Positions 1 to 12,530 of a DNA stretch of 64,000 nt are shown piece after piece. The position numbers were made by a program, and so were the translations under genes. The notes below the pieces were generated by a model that saw nothing but the letters and a program-made list of their open reading frames with translations, searched no databases and was not told the DNA's origin. Origin of the DNA: Venturia oleaginea (lineage: Eukaryota; Ascomycota; Dothideomycetes; Venturiales; Venturiaceae); NCBI GenBank assembly GCA_013176395.1, contig JABMLP010000029.1, positions 124,001-188,000 of the forward strand, read 5' to 3'. Within the stretch, counting starts at the first letter, position 1. Each line of letters opens with the position of its first letter.

Positions 1-1349
1 AAAGGTGTAAGCGCGAAGGTTGGAGTCCATGAGGTTATGAAACTCAAGAAACTCCGTACAAGATGAGCATAAGATAAGGAGGAGAGGATTCGTTAATCGA
101 GGTACCATCACTACGATGGCAATTTATCGATCCGAGAGTTCGGAATGGTATTGTATTCTTGGTCCGAGGGACATGGAATTTTCATGGAGTGGAGATGACG
201 AACCGTGGGATGTTTCTTGAGGCTGATTTCTAAGCGTGTACTAGAGAATGTCTTGATTGTAAAGGGCCTTTTGAAGGGTGAGGCCGAAATTTGAAAGACA
301 GATTGAAGATTGTGACGAATGGTGGAATGGTGGAGGAAAGCCAATAGCTAAGAGATTGTGAAGTTTGACACATTTTCGTTGTTCGTCGTCTTAAGCGGCG
401 GTTTATACTATGTACGTCAGTCAAACGCCAGCTCATTGAGTTTCAGGGAAGTCTGGCCAGAATTAGTCTCGTCGGCGAATGCAGCAAGCGCGCGCTGTAA
501 TTTTAGTGCCATTTTCCGATGGTGATATCGAATAGGAATGTCCCACAGTGATGAATTTTGTCAAGGAATTATTCGCCGATGCCCTTGTTTGTTGTACACG
601 ATTTCGGCGAATTTTGCAGGAGGCACAAGCAAAATGCCATGCTTTGCGGAGAAGCGTAATTAGTTGCTTTATCGTGTGACACCGTTTTTCGCTTCCAGCC
701 TATTCTGCTCTTGATGAGCACGACAGGTCGAAGGGATTGGTCGCGATGAAGGCCGGAAGATGTTGTTGAACGGTGAAATCCGGCTCGGAGCTTATACCTG
801 GCGTCCCATGTCCTGTCGCGAGGTGATGTCTTTTACGGGCATGGAAAACAAAAGTTCTACTGGTATCGCGCATTGGGTATCCTAGCCCGCGGCATAATAA
901 GTCACATGAATAGCCGGATTCGGGTGTTTCAAAACATCGAAGTAGGCTAATTTCGATGTATTCAATCTATTTAGGTACCACTACCATTGGCTGCAATTAC
1001 GTCTCTGCAGCGCTGGGGCATTGATTCAAGCTGGACCTCGAAGTCTTCAGTGGGAAATGCCTCCCAGTCCGGATTGCTTCAAGTCTCAACCCCAACTTAT
1101 TACAGCTTGGTTAAATATGTGTTTTCATTCAGTTCCTCTCTTTATAATATACATCAAAAGCCGAGCTATACAGATAGCCGAGAGCGGACGCGAATTGAGG
1201 AGGTGGTGGAACATGTGAATGCGTATTTATTACCCCGATACCCTAGTATAGAAGTGAATAATTCCCTAATCGTTGAGTTTTCAGCGTCCAACTTCTCTAA
1301 TAGCCATCTCAACAACAGTAACAACGTTACTTCGTCGCTCGCTACAAAC
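1..1349. other. No gene recognised
   Basis: Only short open frames without ATG starts, domains or credible splice sites are visible. A TATA-like stretch near 1141-1150 could serve the small secreted-protein gene that starts at 1350. Confidence 0.5.
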
Positions 1350-1707
1350 ATGCGTCTTTTCCTCTCTACTCTCCTCCTCCCAACCCTGGCTCTCGCCCAA
1401 TCCTTATCATGCCCCGCTGGCGATCTTCTCCTCCAAGGCGGAACTTGCGAGAAATTCAAAAATTGCAAGACAATAACACATGACGAGCAGAATATACGTT
1501 GTCAAAGGGCTGGGAGGAAAGGTGTTCACCTCTTTCGTTTTGCAAATGGGCCCGGGGTGAGTTGGTCTTTTTAACCTGCGCTAGTTGTGTAATTTTCAAT
1601 GTAATCTTATGGAGCGATTATTTGAGGTGTGAATGGCTGACTGACTTTACCGGGTTTAGAATACCAGTATCATATATCTTTGTTGTTCAAAGGAATATAA
1701 ATCATAA
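1350..1707 (+). CDS. Small cysteine-rich secreted protein candidate, two exons
   Basis: I propose ATG at 1350, because the open frame upstream lacks an ATG and the N-terminus from this Met is a classic signal peptide (Arg, then a Leu-rich core ending ALAQ). Exon 1 is 1350-1556 and ends at a GTGAGT donor. A branch site (CTGAC) and TTTAG acceptor precede exon 2 at 1660-1707. Splicing keeps the frame and adds 15 residues including a CC pair, giving 84 aa with six cysteines in the mature part (four spaced singles, then CC). Six cysteines in a short secreted peptide suggests disulfide bonding, as in apoplastic effectors or antimicrobial peptides. That role is inference and no family is recognised. 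The exon 2 model rests only on splice signals. Confidence 0.45.
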
Positions 1708-3752
1708 TGGGAAGAACTGTAGTTGAGCGGTGTGCGGTGTGTGTGGTAGTGGGTAAACCCCTGGTGGGATTTCTAAGTTCGAGACGGCTTATCAGTTCCC
1801 GTCACCAAGACTTCCAAATTAGGATCTCACGATAGTTTGGAGGATGGTGGATTCATCTGCAGAGGTTGTGCGACGGGTAGCGAAAACGTTTGGGTAGTAG
1901 AGGAGGGGAAATTACATGTTTGTCGAGGACAATCTAGGGTCGCGTCTGGCGGTTGCGTAGAATATCAACATCGCTCTGAATTTTTTCGGTTGCTCCTTGG
2001 TTCGATAACGATCCCGTGTTCTTGGTTCAAGATAACAGTTCAAAACCTTCACCACGGCCTAGCTCCCATCTGGGCCCATAGCAGATTTGCGAGGCTGGAA
2101 CAGGGAAGAGAGGGATCTGGATACTCTACGGCCCGTATGAGTTTACTAGTATGGACCGCAGCTTATCGTGGAAAGTGAATTTGAGAGGTCCCCTCTTTCC
2201 AGGTAGTGATGCGAGCCAAGCGCCGTCACATTCTACTAAGTAGTTAATATGTGTATATTTTCGAAACCGTCGACCCTAGTCACAGGCTGAGGACATCATT
2301 GCTGCACCAGCCCTGCAACAGAGGCTCCAGTGCGCAGCCTTCCCCTGTGAGATTTCTGGCAGAGTCCATCGCCCCGCAAAGTGAGAGTCGTCCTGCAGCC
2401 TGCCTCTGTTTTGCGGGGAAATTTCGAGCAGCCAGTAATTATACGCGCGAACTGCAATCCCCATGATGGTCGTACAGACTCATCAACAGTCTGCGTGGCA
2501 TGGCCATGCCGGCAGATGAGCGCAGAGGTCATTCTCCCGCCACAAGAATGGAGGTCTTGATCACGACGGCTTCTCTGAAACCCTGTGGAGAAGAAGAGTG
2601 TGGGGAAGGGCGTTTCTGTACGACACGAACTGCATTATGCCATATAAATGGCACCGAAGACGAGAATGCAGGGAGACCCAATTCGCCTCGAAGTGAAGAA
2701 GAAGCCGCTTATGCTGAATCTCTATACACTGCTGGTGAAAACCCTGACGCTGAAGAGACGGTACATGGCATGCCGGCAGGTGATTCCAGCATGCTCAAGA
2801 TAAGGCATAGCGGTTGCCAACCACACCCTTTCTGCTCCATACAAACGACATGAAGGCATTCTACTCTCTTTGGGGCCAAACCGTGGGGGGTTTGTCGAAT
2901 CTGTTGCAGTAAGGGTTGCAAGGTGATGTAAACATGTATGATGTCTATCATTGTGTATTGTATTGTTCTATGTTCAGCCGTAGAGCTGATGTTTACATAT
3001 GATGTGTGTACTCTAGCAGGAGCTATTGTGATAAAGGAAGTAAGAACGGTATAGCTCAAGTGTGCCTTCTGTACCAGGATGTGACAGAATCCGTGCTGAG
3101 CATGCGGAAGGATTGCTGCGAGCAGGGGTGGAGAGAGCGAGAGCTAGAGCAGTGTCTTGCATTTGGAGAGTGTGTGGAGAGGGGCTTGGCTACAGGCTGA
3201 AATGCAGGTCAAAGGTGCGAGGGAGCAAAATGAGCCCTGAGGGAGCCTTCCCTCCAGAGTATGCTGCGTCCCCTATTATTGAAGACTCGCTTCGAGCAAG
3301 AACAGGTCTTGGAATGGCGAACTGTAGCCATCCGTCGAGAGGCCGCTCATCACATTGAAGGCGTAGTCGGTTAGCCTGGAAGTGGACATTGCGAATGGAG
3401 GGTAGTAGGCGTAGTTGCATTCTATTGAACCGCTACGGACTATGCTGTTATAGCCTGGTCTAACTATATCGTCAACGTAGTTGTCGCCAATGACCCGACA
3501 ACCCAAGCATTGTCGATCACAAACTAAACACAACGTATAATTGAGGCTGTAGATAGAGATAGATTTTTACTTATGCACCGCGTTTAAGCCTCGAATAAAT
3601 CCTAACCAACCAGAAGAGAGTACACCTTTTGCGTAATAATCTCCCCTACTGTCTCATCTCCCTCGACGCTATATAAACAAACACCTCGAACATCTTACCC
3701 AGAACAAATCGCCTCAAGATAGCGTAGAAATTGAACTGGAATCGGTATCGAT
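1708..3752. other. No gene recognised
   Basis: Several overlapping short frames lie on both strands (up to about 117 codons), but none shows a domain, a signal peptide or consistent coding character. I see no repeat or RNA gene here. Confidence 0.4.
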
Positions 3753-4480
3753 TTAGCAACAGGACGATGCATGTTCAAGAACAGTCCTGCTCGGGTCCTC
3801 CACCGCTCCCAATTTACTACCATGGCCATCAGGAAAAGCCGGCCTTACACAGGGTGTAAGCAAGCAGTCAAACGTTTCCACACGAGGAAATACCCTACCA
3901 AGAAATGGATGTTTCAATGCCCTCATTTTCTTCTCCGGCACCGCCCTTTTGCCGGCCCAGGCATTCAGAGCATCCCAATTGACGCAGGTGTGTTCGTGCG
4001 AGAAATCTGCTCGGGGCATTCTGCACTTTTCGGACCATTGCAGTGTGAAGAGTGATGTGTCTGCATGGCATAGTATGGTCTGGCGCATTACATCGATGCA
4101 ATGATCTATGTCATGGTTAGTCGCTGTCTCGCAACAAGAATGGATGGTTTCGTGCCTGTGTGCAGTCTTTGCAGCCGAGCGTCTTCCGCCGTCTGGTTTG
4201 GGAAGTAATGATCGAGCCAAGTGAGTTGTCGGAGTCGTTTCTGCAATCTGATGTCAGCGGTGGCCTTTTGGGCATGCGGATATCAAATCTCACCAGGCAA
4301 TGGAGCGCATGATACACACTGAGACCGGCGATGTACTTTCCTGGCTCTCCTGGAACGCCGATGGACGTGGTATTGATCTTGTCTAGATCCGTAGCTGGCA
4401 CCATGATGTTCTTATCTGTTAGAATATACATTAGCTTTCCTGTTGCAAATTCTTTGGTATGCCATAGCCTGCTCGTCAAC
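3753..4480 (-). pseudogene. UstYa-like (DUF3328) oxidase-family relic
   Basis: On the minus strand an upstream piece holds the first UstYa motif (HALHC, near 4300), followed by a GTGAG donor and a GCAG acceptor that lead into the expected Leu/Arg-rich segment ending in HYF. The second motif region (DIDHCIDVMRQ near 4090, followed by a C-x-AD segment) is in another frame. No GT donor lies between that could repair the frame, so a frameshift is likely. The usual HxxHC of the second motif reads DxxHC here, with a His one position earlier. A conserved C-terminal segment with HTC follows. The usual N-terminal membrane anchor was not found. UstYa proteins act in oxidative cyclisation of fungal RiPPs and other mycotoxin pathways. 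The neighbour is a decayed FAD oxidase, so this may be the rest of a lost cluster (inference). Confidence 0.6.
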
Positions 4481-5012
4481 TTATGCTTCCCTCAGAGCCG
4501 TTAATCCTTCGAACCCGTCTCTACTTATCAGTTTAGAACCGACCTCGAGAAGCCACCTAGCAAGCTCAAAGAACAATTCTTCAGGAATGAACCGATTGTG
4601 GCCTTCAGGCTATAAAACTAGACCTCAAAGCTGATCCAATTTCGTGTCGTTGATGATACCCTAGATTCTGGTAAAAGATTGACAGTCACTGTCTTTGCTC
4701 TATCCTCATATCCCGCGAGAGTGAGTCTCAAAGTAGTCGGAGATAAAATTTTCATAGTGCAGACGTTATGCATCGACCAACTAAAAAGACAGCGCTGTTT
4801 TTATCTTCAACTAGAATCTACGGTATGAAGTTACCAGTGTCCATAACCGCCCCTACCAATATTGCGGTTCTCACTATGCATAGCGATTTGCGCCAACATG
4901 GGTATTTATCATACCCACAGGGATACCAAGCCGCAGCACTCCAGTTGAGCCGATGTGATAGGCCTTTAAATATCTCCGTGAAAACTGCAAAGATACGGTA
5001 CAACTCATCAAG
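4481..5012. other. Gap between two pseudogenes
   Basis: This may contain the missing 5' exon of the UstYa-like gene or the promoter of the FAD-oxidase relic. A short open minus-strand stretch near 4485-4610 looks protein-like but matches nothing I know. Confidence 0.3.
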
Positions 5013-7081
5013 ATGATGTCTTCCAAGATTTCGATGCTTACCACTCTATTCCTATCATGTACGGGCGCACGGAGTTCTTGCGAAAAAGCAGTAAGATTCC
5101 CAAGAAAAACATCACAGGTTTGGCTCGTACTTAGATCGCTGAGCCATTTCTAGTGCAGAAATCTATCGCAAGCTTTTCCGGATCAGTTTTTTGCTGGGTC
5201 CGAGGCTTCCGTATCGTTATGGTCCTTATTCCAGACCAAGGTGCAGCCGTTATGCAGGATTGAGCCTAAGGATTCTTTAGACGTTGCGAAAATTTTAGCG
5301 ATTGCTCGTCGGTATGAATGTATCTTTGCGGTTATAGGTGGCGGAGCCTCGCCATACCGTGCTGCATCAAACGCAGTTCAAGGTATGACAATTGGCATGC
5401 GAAGGATGAAAGACATTGCGTTTGTTGCAGAGGCTGCCGTTAAGGTTGGAGCTGGTAGTGTCTGGGGAGAGGTTTAGCGTGCACTAGAGCCCTTCAACAT
5501 GTCCACCACAGGAACGAGAAGCAGCTTGACAGGTGTGGTAGGCTCGATTTTGGGAGATATGTCCTCGAAACCTCAGTTGGTTCGTTAGTCCCGCCCGGAA
5601 CGTCACGATCGTAGTTGTCTTGGGGCTGTTGATGTGAAAATATCGGCCATCATGAGTGAATTGAGACAAAAATCTGTCAATTTTGGCGAAGTCCCGCGAA
5701 GGTATTATCCAGCACGCTTTGTAGGCAGAATACCGCCTAAGTGGGACTTGCTGATCACCTTGATTCACTCCTCATCGCCACTCAATGCTCAAACGCCTAG
5801 AAATTCTAATCTAAAAGATTGCCAGTTCTTTTTGATCGCTGATATCCATTCTGACAATTTTTTGGATTAGATTTTCTTGGGGCTTCAACTTCGATATCGA
5901 GTACAAGAATGTTACAATCAAAGCGATTCTTGGCGACTTTGAATCGATGAACTGGTTGTGACATTTCTGGGCAGATCAGAAACTATCTTCTAATCGTGAG
6001 ACAGGTGGCATCTCCTACTTCTTAGAACGGCATGGCTGGGCTTGCGACGGAGTGACAGAGTTCGAGGTCATACTAGCCAACAGTACAATAGTACAAGCTA
6101 GTCGGAATAGCAATCCTGATCTCTACTGGTCCCTTAAGGACGGCGGTAACAATTTTGGGATTGTCACAAGTCTCGTTCTGGAGGTTTTCGAAGATCCGCC
6201 CACGTGGTATACTTTCAAGCGCTTCGACATAGACAGTCTACCCTTCGTTTTCGATCGCGCAGAGAAAAATTCTTCGGCTATGCCCTTGGATGTATGGGAA
6301 ATTGCGACGGTTCTACAATGGCATGTGCCAAGACAGCGTTATGTAATAACCGAGCGAATTGTGGCGTCTAAGGTACCGCATCTACCGGAGAATTTCTCTG
6401 CTGTGGGCGAAGATGGGCAAGTAGTGAAAGCCCCAGTTTTGCAAACGAACTCTTATCAAAAAACGATTTTGGAAATGGCGTAGAAAATGCAGGACTCGAA
6501 CGAGAAAGGGTTCTTCAATTTTTTCGGATCTGTGACGGTAAAAAGCAACGCCAAAGTGTTGCTGGCCTTTGCAGGCATCTTTCAAGAAGAGGTAGATGCA
6601 ATCAAGACGGAATCCGACTTGGGCATCAACATCGTGTATAATACGCTTACCCGTAATGCACTGCGACAGATGAAGCGGAACGGAGGTAACGCATTGGGTC
6701 TGAAAGACGATAATGGCCCACTTACAGGCATTTGTAATTCAAGCTGTCGTACAAATGTCTCTAATATATCCCAGTGGTAAATATCAACTTGCGCTAGAGC
6801 GACGAGGGCAGCGAGGCTCGCATGAGTCAAGTCATGCGAAGTTTGATACATGGATCAGTCAGACTGCAAGAGAGATGGATATGCTTCATCCATACATATT
6901 CCAGAATCACGCTTTTGAGGAGCAAGATGTGTTTGCCGGGTCCGGAGATGAGAAGCTTTCGAGATTGAGGAAAGTCCGCCGCTCGGTCAATCCAGATGAT
7001 GTTTTCCAAAGATTGTAACCAGGTTACTTTAAACTGGAGCAGAGAAGGAATGGAGACAGCTTGCCAAAGTCAGAACTCTGA
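5013..7081 (+). pseudogene. FAD-linked oxidoreductase (BBE/PCMH type) pseudogene
   Basis: The start encodes a plausible signal peptide, then an intron (GTTTGG to TCTAG near 5155). Next come recognisable blocks of the FAD_binding_4 fold: the RIEPKD segment, a GGG loop near 5340, an RRM segment, and VGAGSVWGEV ending at 5474. A TAG (5475-5477) interrupts the frame, followed by a frameshift near 5565. The central part with DLYWSLKDGGNNFGIVT (about 6118-6170) follows, then a TAG at 6481-6483, another frameshift near 6710, and the C-terminal BBE-like segment ending in VNPDDVFQRL. A TAA (7016-7018) stands where the family usually has Gln before PG.FKL. The GGG loop is followed by Ala, whereas related enzymes have a His that binds FAD covalently. 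Several independent lesions make it a clear pseudogene. Confidence 0.85.
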
Positions 7082-7366
7082 TCTGGATGGATGTTGTGTA
7101 GTTGATTAAATGAAAGTTTCGTTCCAGGAGAAAGAGCGTCATCACCTCGGTAGTCTGCGAACCAATTAGAAACCGATAAAATTCAGGGGCCCGTATATAT
7201 GCCTACTTTGTCTCCATCAACTTCCTGGCGGCTAAACAAAACATCAAACACAACAGCCAGAGACGAGCTCGATCATTCTGTTCGTTGTGGCTCCTCATTT
7301 CTTACGACTTCAACAACCAAGCACTATAATTATCCACATCCGATCAACCTATCAAACATAACCATC

Positions 7367-8984
7367 CTAAGAACCATCCCCCTTCCTCTCCCACAAATCG
7401 CCAAACCCCCGCCCATCCAACGCCCGATCATCCTCCCACTCCTCCTCAACACTATCATTAATCCTCTGCATCCTTGCACTCAAAATCGCCGAAACAGGCC
7501 TAGAGGGCGTCGCCGTTCTCAAAAAATACTCCTTAGAATCTCTCGGCGGTGAATGTTTGACAGCCCGTTGCGATTGAAACCATCGCATTCTCCTCTCTGT
7601 ATCCCTTGCACGCCGAATATCAGGTGTGTATCGATCGAAATCCTCCTCGTCTAGGGTTTTGGGTTTGCTGAGGTCTGACATACCGTATGCCCGCATTTCG
7701 GCTTCAATGTCTTCGATTTTCTCTTCTTCGTCTTTGCTTGTTCGGCTTCCGTATTTGGATAGGTCTTTCAATGTTCCGCCCAGAGGATGGAATGATGATC
7801 GAGGGACGACGGTTGTATCACTACTCATGCCAATTGAATCATCCCCTACATACGTTCGCGAGCTAGCAGCACGTGTGAATGTGTTCTCGCCACTCGAGGT
7901 CTGATGTGGCAAGTCATCAGAAGAGGCAGAGGGACGACGTGTCTTTTCGACGAGTCGTGAGAAGAGCGGTCGGAGGGTAGCGAGGGAAGCGACGGTGATC
8001 CCGACGCCAGGTTCGATTGTGGACCAGATGGAAAGGTTGGAAACGTTGTCGAAGAAGTATCCTATGGGGACGGTGATGGTGTGGAGGTACAGCATCCGCA
8101 CGATTGATGCAACGGAGCCTCTGAATATGGGGTTAGCTATAAATGCGTTACTCCCCATAAGCTGCAGAACATACAACGAGGCGAACACCATCAATCCTCC
8201 TACAACAACTTTGCGTCTCGTAGGCATCGTGGATGCCTTGAGCACGAAGATTGGAACCAGGACACAGGTCCAGTCTGAGATGGTCGAGAGAGAAGCATAA
8301 GTGTAGTTTATGCCCAAACCGAGTGCCTTATTAGCACATTGGTTCCGAACGATGCGGCCTACGAACACGGAAATGTGGGAGAAGTAGCCGCATTGAAAGA
8401 TTGCAAAGAAAAGGTTTACGATGCCGAATACAGTGGTGAGAGTAATTGTGGTGAGGATGATCCATCGTTGCCAAAGAATTGTGAGAATACGGAGGAAGAA
8501 GATTGCCAAAGAAAGCTTGAGCGCGATCATGGCAAGGACATAAAAACACTCTGTGACCACAAGAAGCTGGAAAGCTTCTAGTCAGCTCCCATCGTCTGGA
8601 TTCAATTCGATTGATGATACTGACACTTGCAATTTCGTTAACATGATCGAGCGGAAGATCCATGAACCCTCTAGCACCATCTGCTAGACAAAACATTGCC
8701 AGGACAGTGCTGCAATAAATGCTGAAGAAGACCTGATGTCTCATTAGGATTGGCGGGTGATAGCACTGCAGAATACTCACCGCAGCAACTATGATAATAT
8801 GGTCATCCCAGCCCAGTCTTTTGAGGCAATACTTTCGAGTTACTAGCCTCAAGATTACAGAAATGTAGGAGAGGGTTAAGAAGATGATAACCATAGGAAG
8901 TAAAGCTCTATTGTGGAATTTTCGATGACGGGCGTTAGAGCCATTACTGATGGCATGCGAGGCCAGGCTGGCAGTCATAAGCAT
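7367..8984 (-). CDS. Fungal rhodopsin-domain (SAT4-like) integral membrane protein
   Basis: Three exons read leftward: 8781-8984, 8625-8732 and 7367-8566. The introns are 48 and 58 nt, with donors GTGAGT and GTCAGT and acceptors CATCAG and TTCCAG. The joined product is about 503 aa, starting at an ATG at 8984. The first two thirds hold seven hydrophobic segments with family landmarks: GWDDHIIIVAA after helix 1, the ALKLSLAIFFLRI segment, and a late ATLRPL segment. The hydrophilic C-terminal third (about 200 aa) is Ser/Arg/Asp-rich and probably cytosolic. The layout matches the large fungal family of Pth11/SAT4-type 7-TM proteins, of which only a few have known roles (surface sensing in Magnaporthe). 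No CFEM domain is seen. Its ligand cannot be told from sequence. Confidence 0.82.
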
Positions 8985-10626
8985 TCTAAAGACTACATGA
9001 GTGATAATGATTTAGAATAATGATTGCAAGGACAGAGGTGAGAACGAGTCCATGTACTAGATACTGATGGAGATTTGCGAGCCGGCGAACCCGGATAGTT
9101 CATATATACGTAGCTATATTTTCCCGATGATTCTGGCCTCCAACAAATCTTTGTTGTGGTTACAAGTTCACGCTGATTGGCCCCTTGGTTGTACTCAACC
9201 ATGGTTACCATATCAAACGCTCGGGTATCGGGCGCTGATCTGGAGCAGAGATGCCAATCCTCCTTTGTTGCTATCAAGGTGACAGAAAATCATCTCTTCA
9301 AGTCGCGAAAACCGAAATAACCAAGGTCACACACGGCCGAGGAATAGCTACCAGCAGGTATTGATGGTTATTGGTTCTCTTGGTCCAAGTGAAAAGAGGG
9401 TGTAGTGAAACGGTGTGACGTTCTGTTCGAACCTGGATCTGTGTCTAAATCGAAAACCGTTGGTACGGCTGGCGTGAACCAGAAGGGCTGCAAAGCGGAG
9501 GGAGCGCAGATTTTATCAAGACCTCTAGGCCTGGTAGAAGAGATGCGTCGTCACACAAATGCTTCAAATTATAGTCTTCTCCATCTCTTTGAGGCCTGAG
9601 AGTTCGTAGGCAGATATCAAGCTGCATGATCGAAGATATTCTTGATTTGATTCAACTTGGAGCAAGGCGATGGCCTTCGAGCCGATGAATCTTCAAACCA
9701 TTGGCCGTTGAGTTCTTTGTGTGTCTGGTTCCTATCACTACGTTGTACCTATCACTCCGTCTTAAGAAAGGAGATAGCAGCACAAAGAGTTTCAAACGCT
9801 CCAGTTGTGCCCGTCTGACTGGACGACACCTCTGAGTGAAGAGCTATTTGTCTCCCTGGCGAAGGGGAATTCCAAGAAAACATTCGCAAATTGGCGCAGA
9901 GTCGCTCAACTGCACATATTTGCCAGGTGGCCTCTTCGAATGCCCAGATGAAACGTAACAGATTCGAGGACTATCGAGACTTGAAACAATGAAGACGAGT
10001 AAGGGACGCCGTTCAGCGCCTTCTTTACGGATGTTTACGCGGAAGAAGGAGAATTGTAGGTGGACGCGTCAAAGAGGAATCTGGTGTCTTTGCGAACCGA
10101 CCGCTGAGGGAACAAAGCTTAACGAAGCACTCCACCAACAACCTCTGCACTTCTTCACCACCCACTCCTCTACTATCCCTTTCGAAGTTCAGCTACACCT
10201 AGAAGAATGGAAGGCAGTTCTGCGCTCCTGGCGCTGATTACCCCTCGCATGTTCTCTCCTGCGAAGGTGCAATATCTGGATATCTCCTGAGTGGTATTAT
10301 TTGCACTTATCCGATGAAAGGATTCGAAGAAGTCGGTCAAATTTATGAACAAATCGCTGTTCTTTCGAGCTTCTACTCCAAGCAACATGCTAAACCAGTA
10401 CAATACAATCACTACCTTTAGGAGCGGACCTTTCGATGCTGAGCTCGGCTTCAAGGTCACGGTGAGCTACAACAGATTCGACCGCGTAGGCTTTTCTTCC
10501 AAATAGCCGTAATCACGCACCGAGACTGGAGATGAATGGGTTGACATACTAAGAGGGTTGGGAGTAGAGGTTTGCGCTTTGACTTCTAAGATGGAGATGA
10601 ATTTTAAATAGCAAGCCTGACAAACC
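8985..10626. other. No gene recognised
   Basis: Short frames on both strands lack domains. A minus-strand frame at 10173-10460 has a hydrophobic N-terminus but opens with GTG rather than ATG. I would not call it. Confidence 0.4.
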
Positions 10627-11871
10627 TCATCTATACTGCCCCAAATACCTTCTTTCCAGATCGTCGAGCCCACGATCCATTATAGTCCCATCCACCATCC
10701 CAACACCCAACGACCCCACCGAAGCCTTCAACGATCTAAAACTCAACCGCGCCAACGAATCCTCACTCATCGACATAGACATTGACTTCTCCATCCTCCC
10801 ACTCCCCCTCTTCCCCAAACCCTGACATCTCAAACACCCACCCACCCCATCCTTATCAACCCCATCCTCTCTCCCAACAACAGAAGGCCAACTCACATCG
10901 TCCCCCTTCTCCCTATTCAATCCACCCTGCCCCGCACACCCGTCACCCATTGCCCTCACCCCAACAACAGCTCCCAACAAATTCAAAACCAAAAACTCAA
11001 TTTTCAATTTCACAGCATAGATAAGCGGATGCAAACAAGCCTTGAGCGTAAACATATCCACAAAATCCAAAACGACCATGACCAAATCCGCCACGAGGCC
11101 GAAAACCTGCGCGAATGCCAGCGCGACGAAGAGATTACGGCGCTGCTTCGTGTACCTAATGTTGAGCAGACGGGCGGAGGAAATGGTATAAAACGTCGAC
11201 AGGGCCAGATCTTGCAATGTAAAGCCGAGAATCTGGATTCGTTCCATCGGGGACATATATGGGATCCATTTTCGAGCTGAGCGGGTTGAGAGACCGAAGG
11301 AGAAGATGATGATGGGGGTGTGTAGAAGGATAGCGGTCGTGGCGATGCAAAATAATGTCCCGATCCGAAATCTCCTCGAAGTAAGGACAAGACCTAATCT
11401 ACTCCATAATACCATTGAGAAACCGGTCGTATTCAGTACCCATCCCACTTTTGCTAGGGCTGTACCTCCTAGGTTGGCACCTGTGGAGCCGCTATCGCCT
11501 GCCATTGCTGGGACGAATAGTTTTAGGGTGAATGCTACGGCGTGCATTCCGATTCCGAGGGTGGTGCAGAGGATGGAGTAGTAATAGGACCCGGTGTATT
11601 TCTTGAATTTGAGATGGATTTGGATTAGGAGCTCGAGGGTCAGGTAGAGGGATATGGCGAAGAAAGAGCTCAGGAGGGAGTAGACGAGGGGGTTGTAGAG
11701 GAGGGTAGTAAAGTGGGAGAGGGACCAGTTGTAATTCGAAAGTGGGATGATGGGGAGTGTTGTGTTTGTAGACATGGTTGTGGATGTATATTCGCACTCT
11801 TGGGGTCTTTGAGCTTGGTGGAGCGAGATACTGGGCTTTGGTGTGGGATATAGTGTTTTGTATGTTCCCAT
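10627..11871 (-). CDS. Fungus-specific seven-helix membrane protein
   Basis: This is a single-exon frame with two candidate starts: ATG at 11871 (414 aa) or ATG at 11775 (382 aa). The second begins MSTNTT and leads straight into the first helix, so I prefer it. Seven strongly hydrophobic segments follow at even spacing, with the motif FKKYTGSYYYS between helices 1 and 2 and a polar C-terminal tail of about 110 aa rich in Ser, Gly and charged residues. This resembles fungal 7-TM proteins annotated only as hypothetical or DUF7703-like; the family name is from memory and tentative. It is not of the same family as the 7-TM protein at 7.4-9.0 kb. Function unknown. Confidence 0.72.
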   Translation of the reverse strand: MGTYKTLYPTPKPSISLHQAQRPQECEYTSTTMSTNTTLPIIPLSNYNWSLSHFTTLLYNPLVYSLLSSFFAISLYLTLELLIQIHLKFKKYTGSYYYSILCTTLGIGMHAVAFTLKLFVPAMAGDSGSTGANLGGTALAKVGWVLNTTGFSMVLWSRLGLVLTSRRFRIGTLFCIATTAILLHTPIIIFSFGLSTRSARKWIPYMSPMERIQILGFTLQDLALSTFYTISSARLLNIRYTKQRRNLFVALAFAQVFGLVADLVMVVLDFVDMFTLKACLHPLIYAVKLKIEFLVLNLLGAVVGVRAMGDGCAGQGGLNREKGDDVSWPSVVGREDGVDKDGVGGCLRCQGLGKRGSGRMEKSMSMSMSEDSLARLSFRSLKASVGSLGVGMVDGTIMDRGLDDLERRYLGQYR

Positions 11872-12530
11872 GGGTTGGAGTGTGGTCCTCCAGCGAGTAG
11901 ATCCTGGCTTGATTGGAGATTCGCCAATTGAGAGCGAAAGAGGAAGAAAAGGTGACGATGCTTCGTAGAATAGTGCTGCAGCGCCATATTACCACCGAGA
12001 CCCCGGAACCTTCCACGTACAGCCCAGGACCTACCAAGACTATCAAGGCCCCATGGAAAAATTAGCCGAGCTGTTGTAAGTGGATGCAGCTGATGACTTG
12101 GCATGCATCTCAGACCTGCCACAATTGCCACCTTACCTAATCCAGATATTGTTCATGCAGCTTAATCATGAACCGTGGTTACTCATCAATGTTTTGACAG
12201 GGGAGCACTTTCGGCTGACACGCAGGAGCTATATATAAATATAGGATAGCCCCGATGTTTTCGCCCGGGGAAATGGAAGTTGCCGAACCCTAGCTTATCT
12301 GTCAAGACTTTGTTACGGAGAGAGTTGTCGCGAGGTCGGTCGTCTCCAGCGAGCATGTATGCGAAGTTGGTGACGGGACGTCATTCGTACCCTGCAATCT
12401 GTCGGATTTTCAGAATCATGACTTGACCCATTCAAATTAGCCCTGTGTAACATACATGTCCTGATCTTCTATTTTGATGTCAGAGGTAATCATTCAAGAT
12501 GATGTTCACCTACAGCTCTGAATCTTAATA
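11872..12530. other. Intergenic, no gene recognised
   Basis: This lies between the start of the 7-TM gene and the 3' end of the MFS gene. It presumably holds the 7-TM promoter. A TATATAAATATA-like stretch at 12230-12242 is the only visible landmark. Confidence 0.4.

Noticed and set aside
7199..7552. A plus-strand Thr/Pro-rich frame
   Set aside because: Opens upstream of and overlaps the 3' end of the rhodopsin-domain gene on the other strand; no domain.
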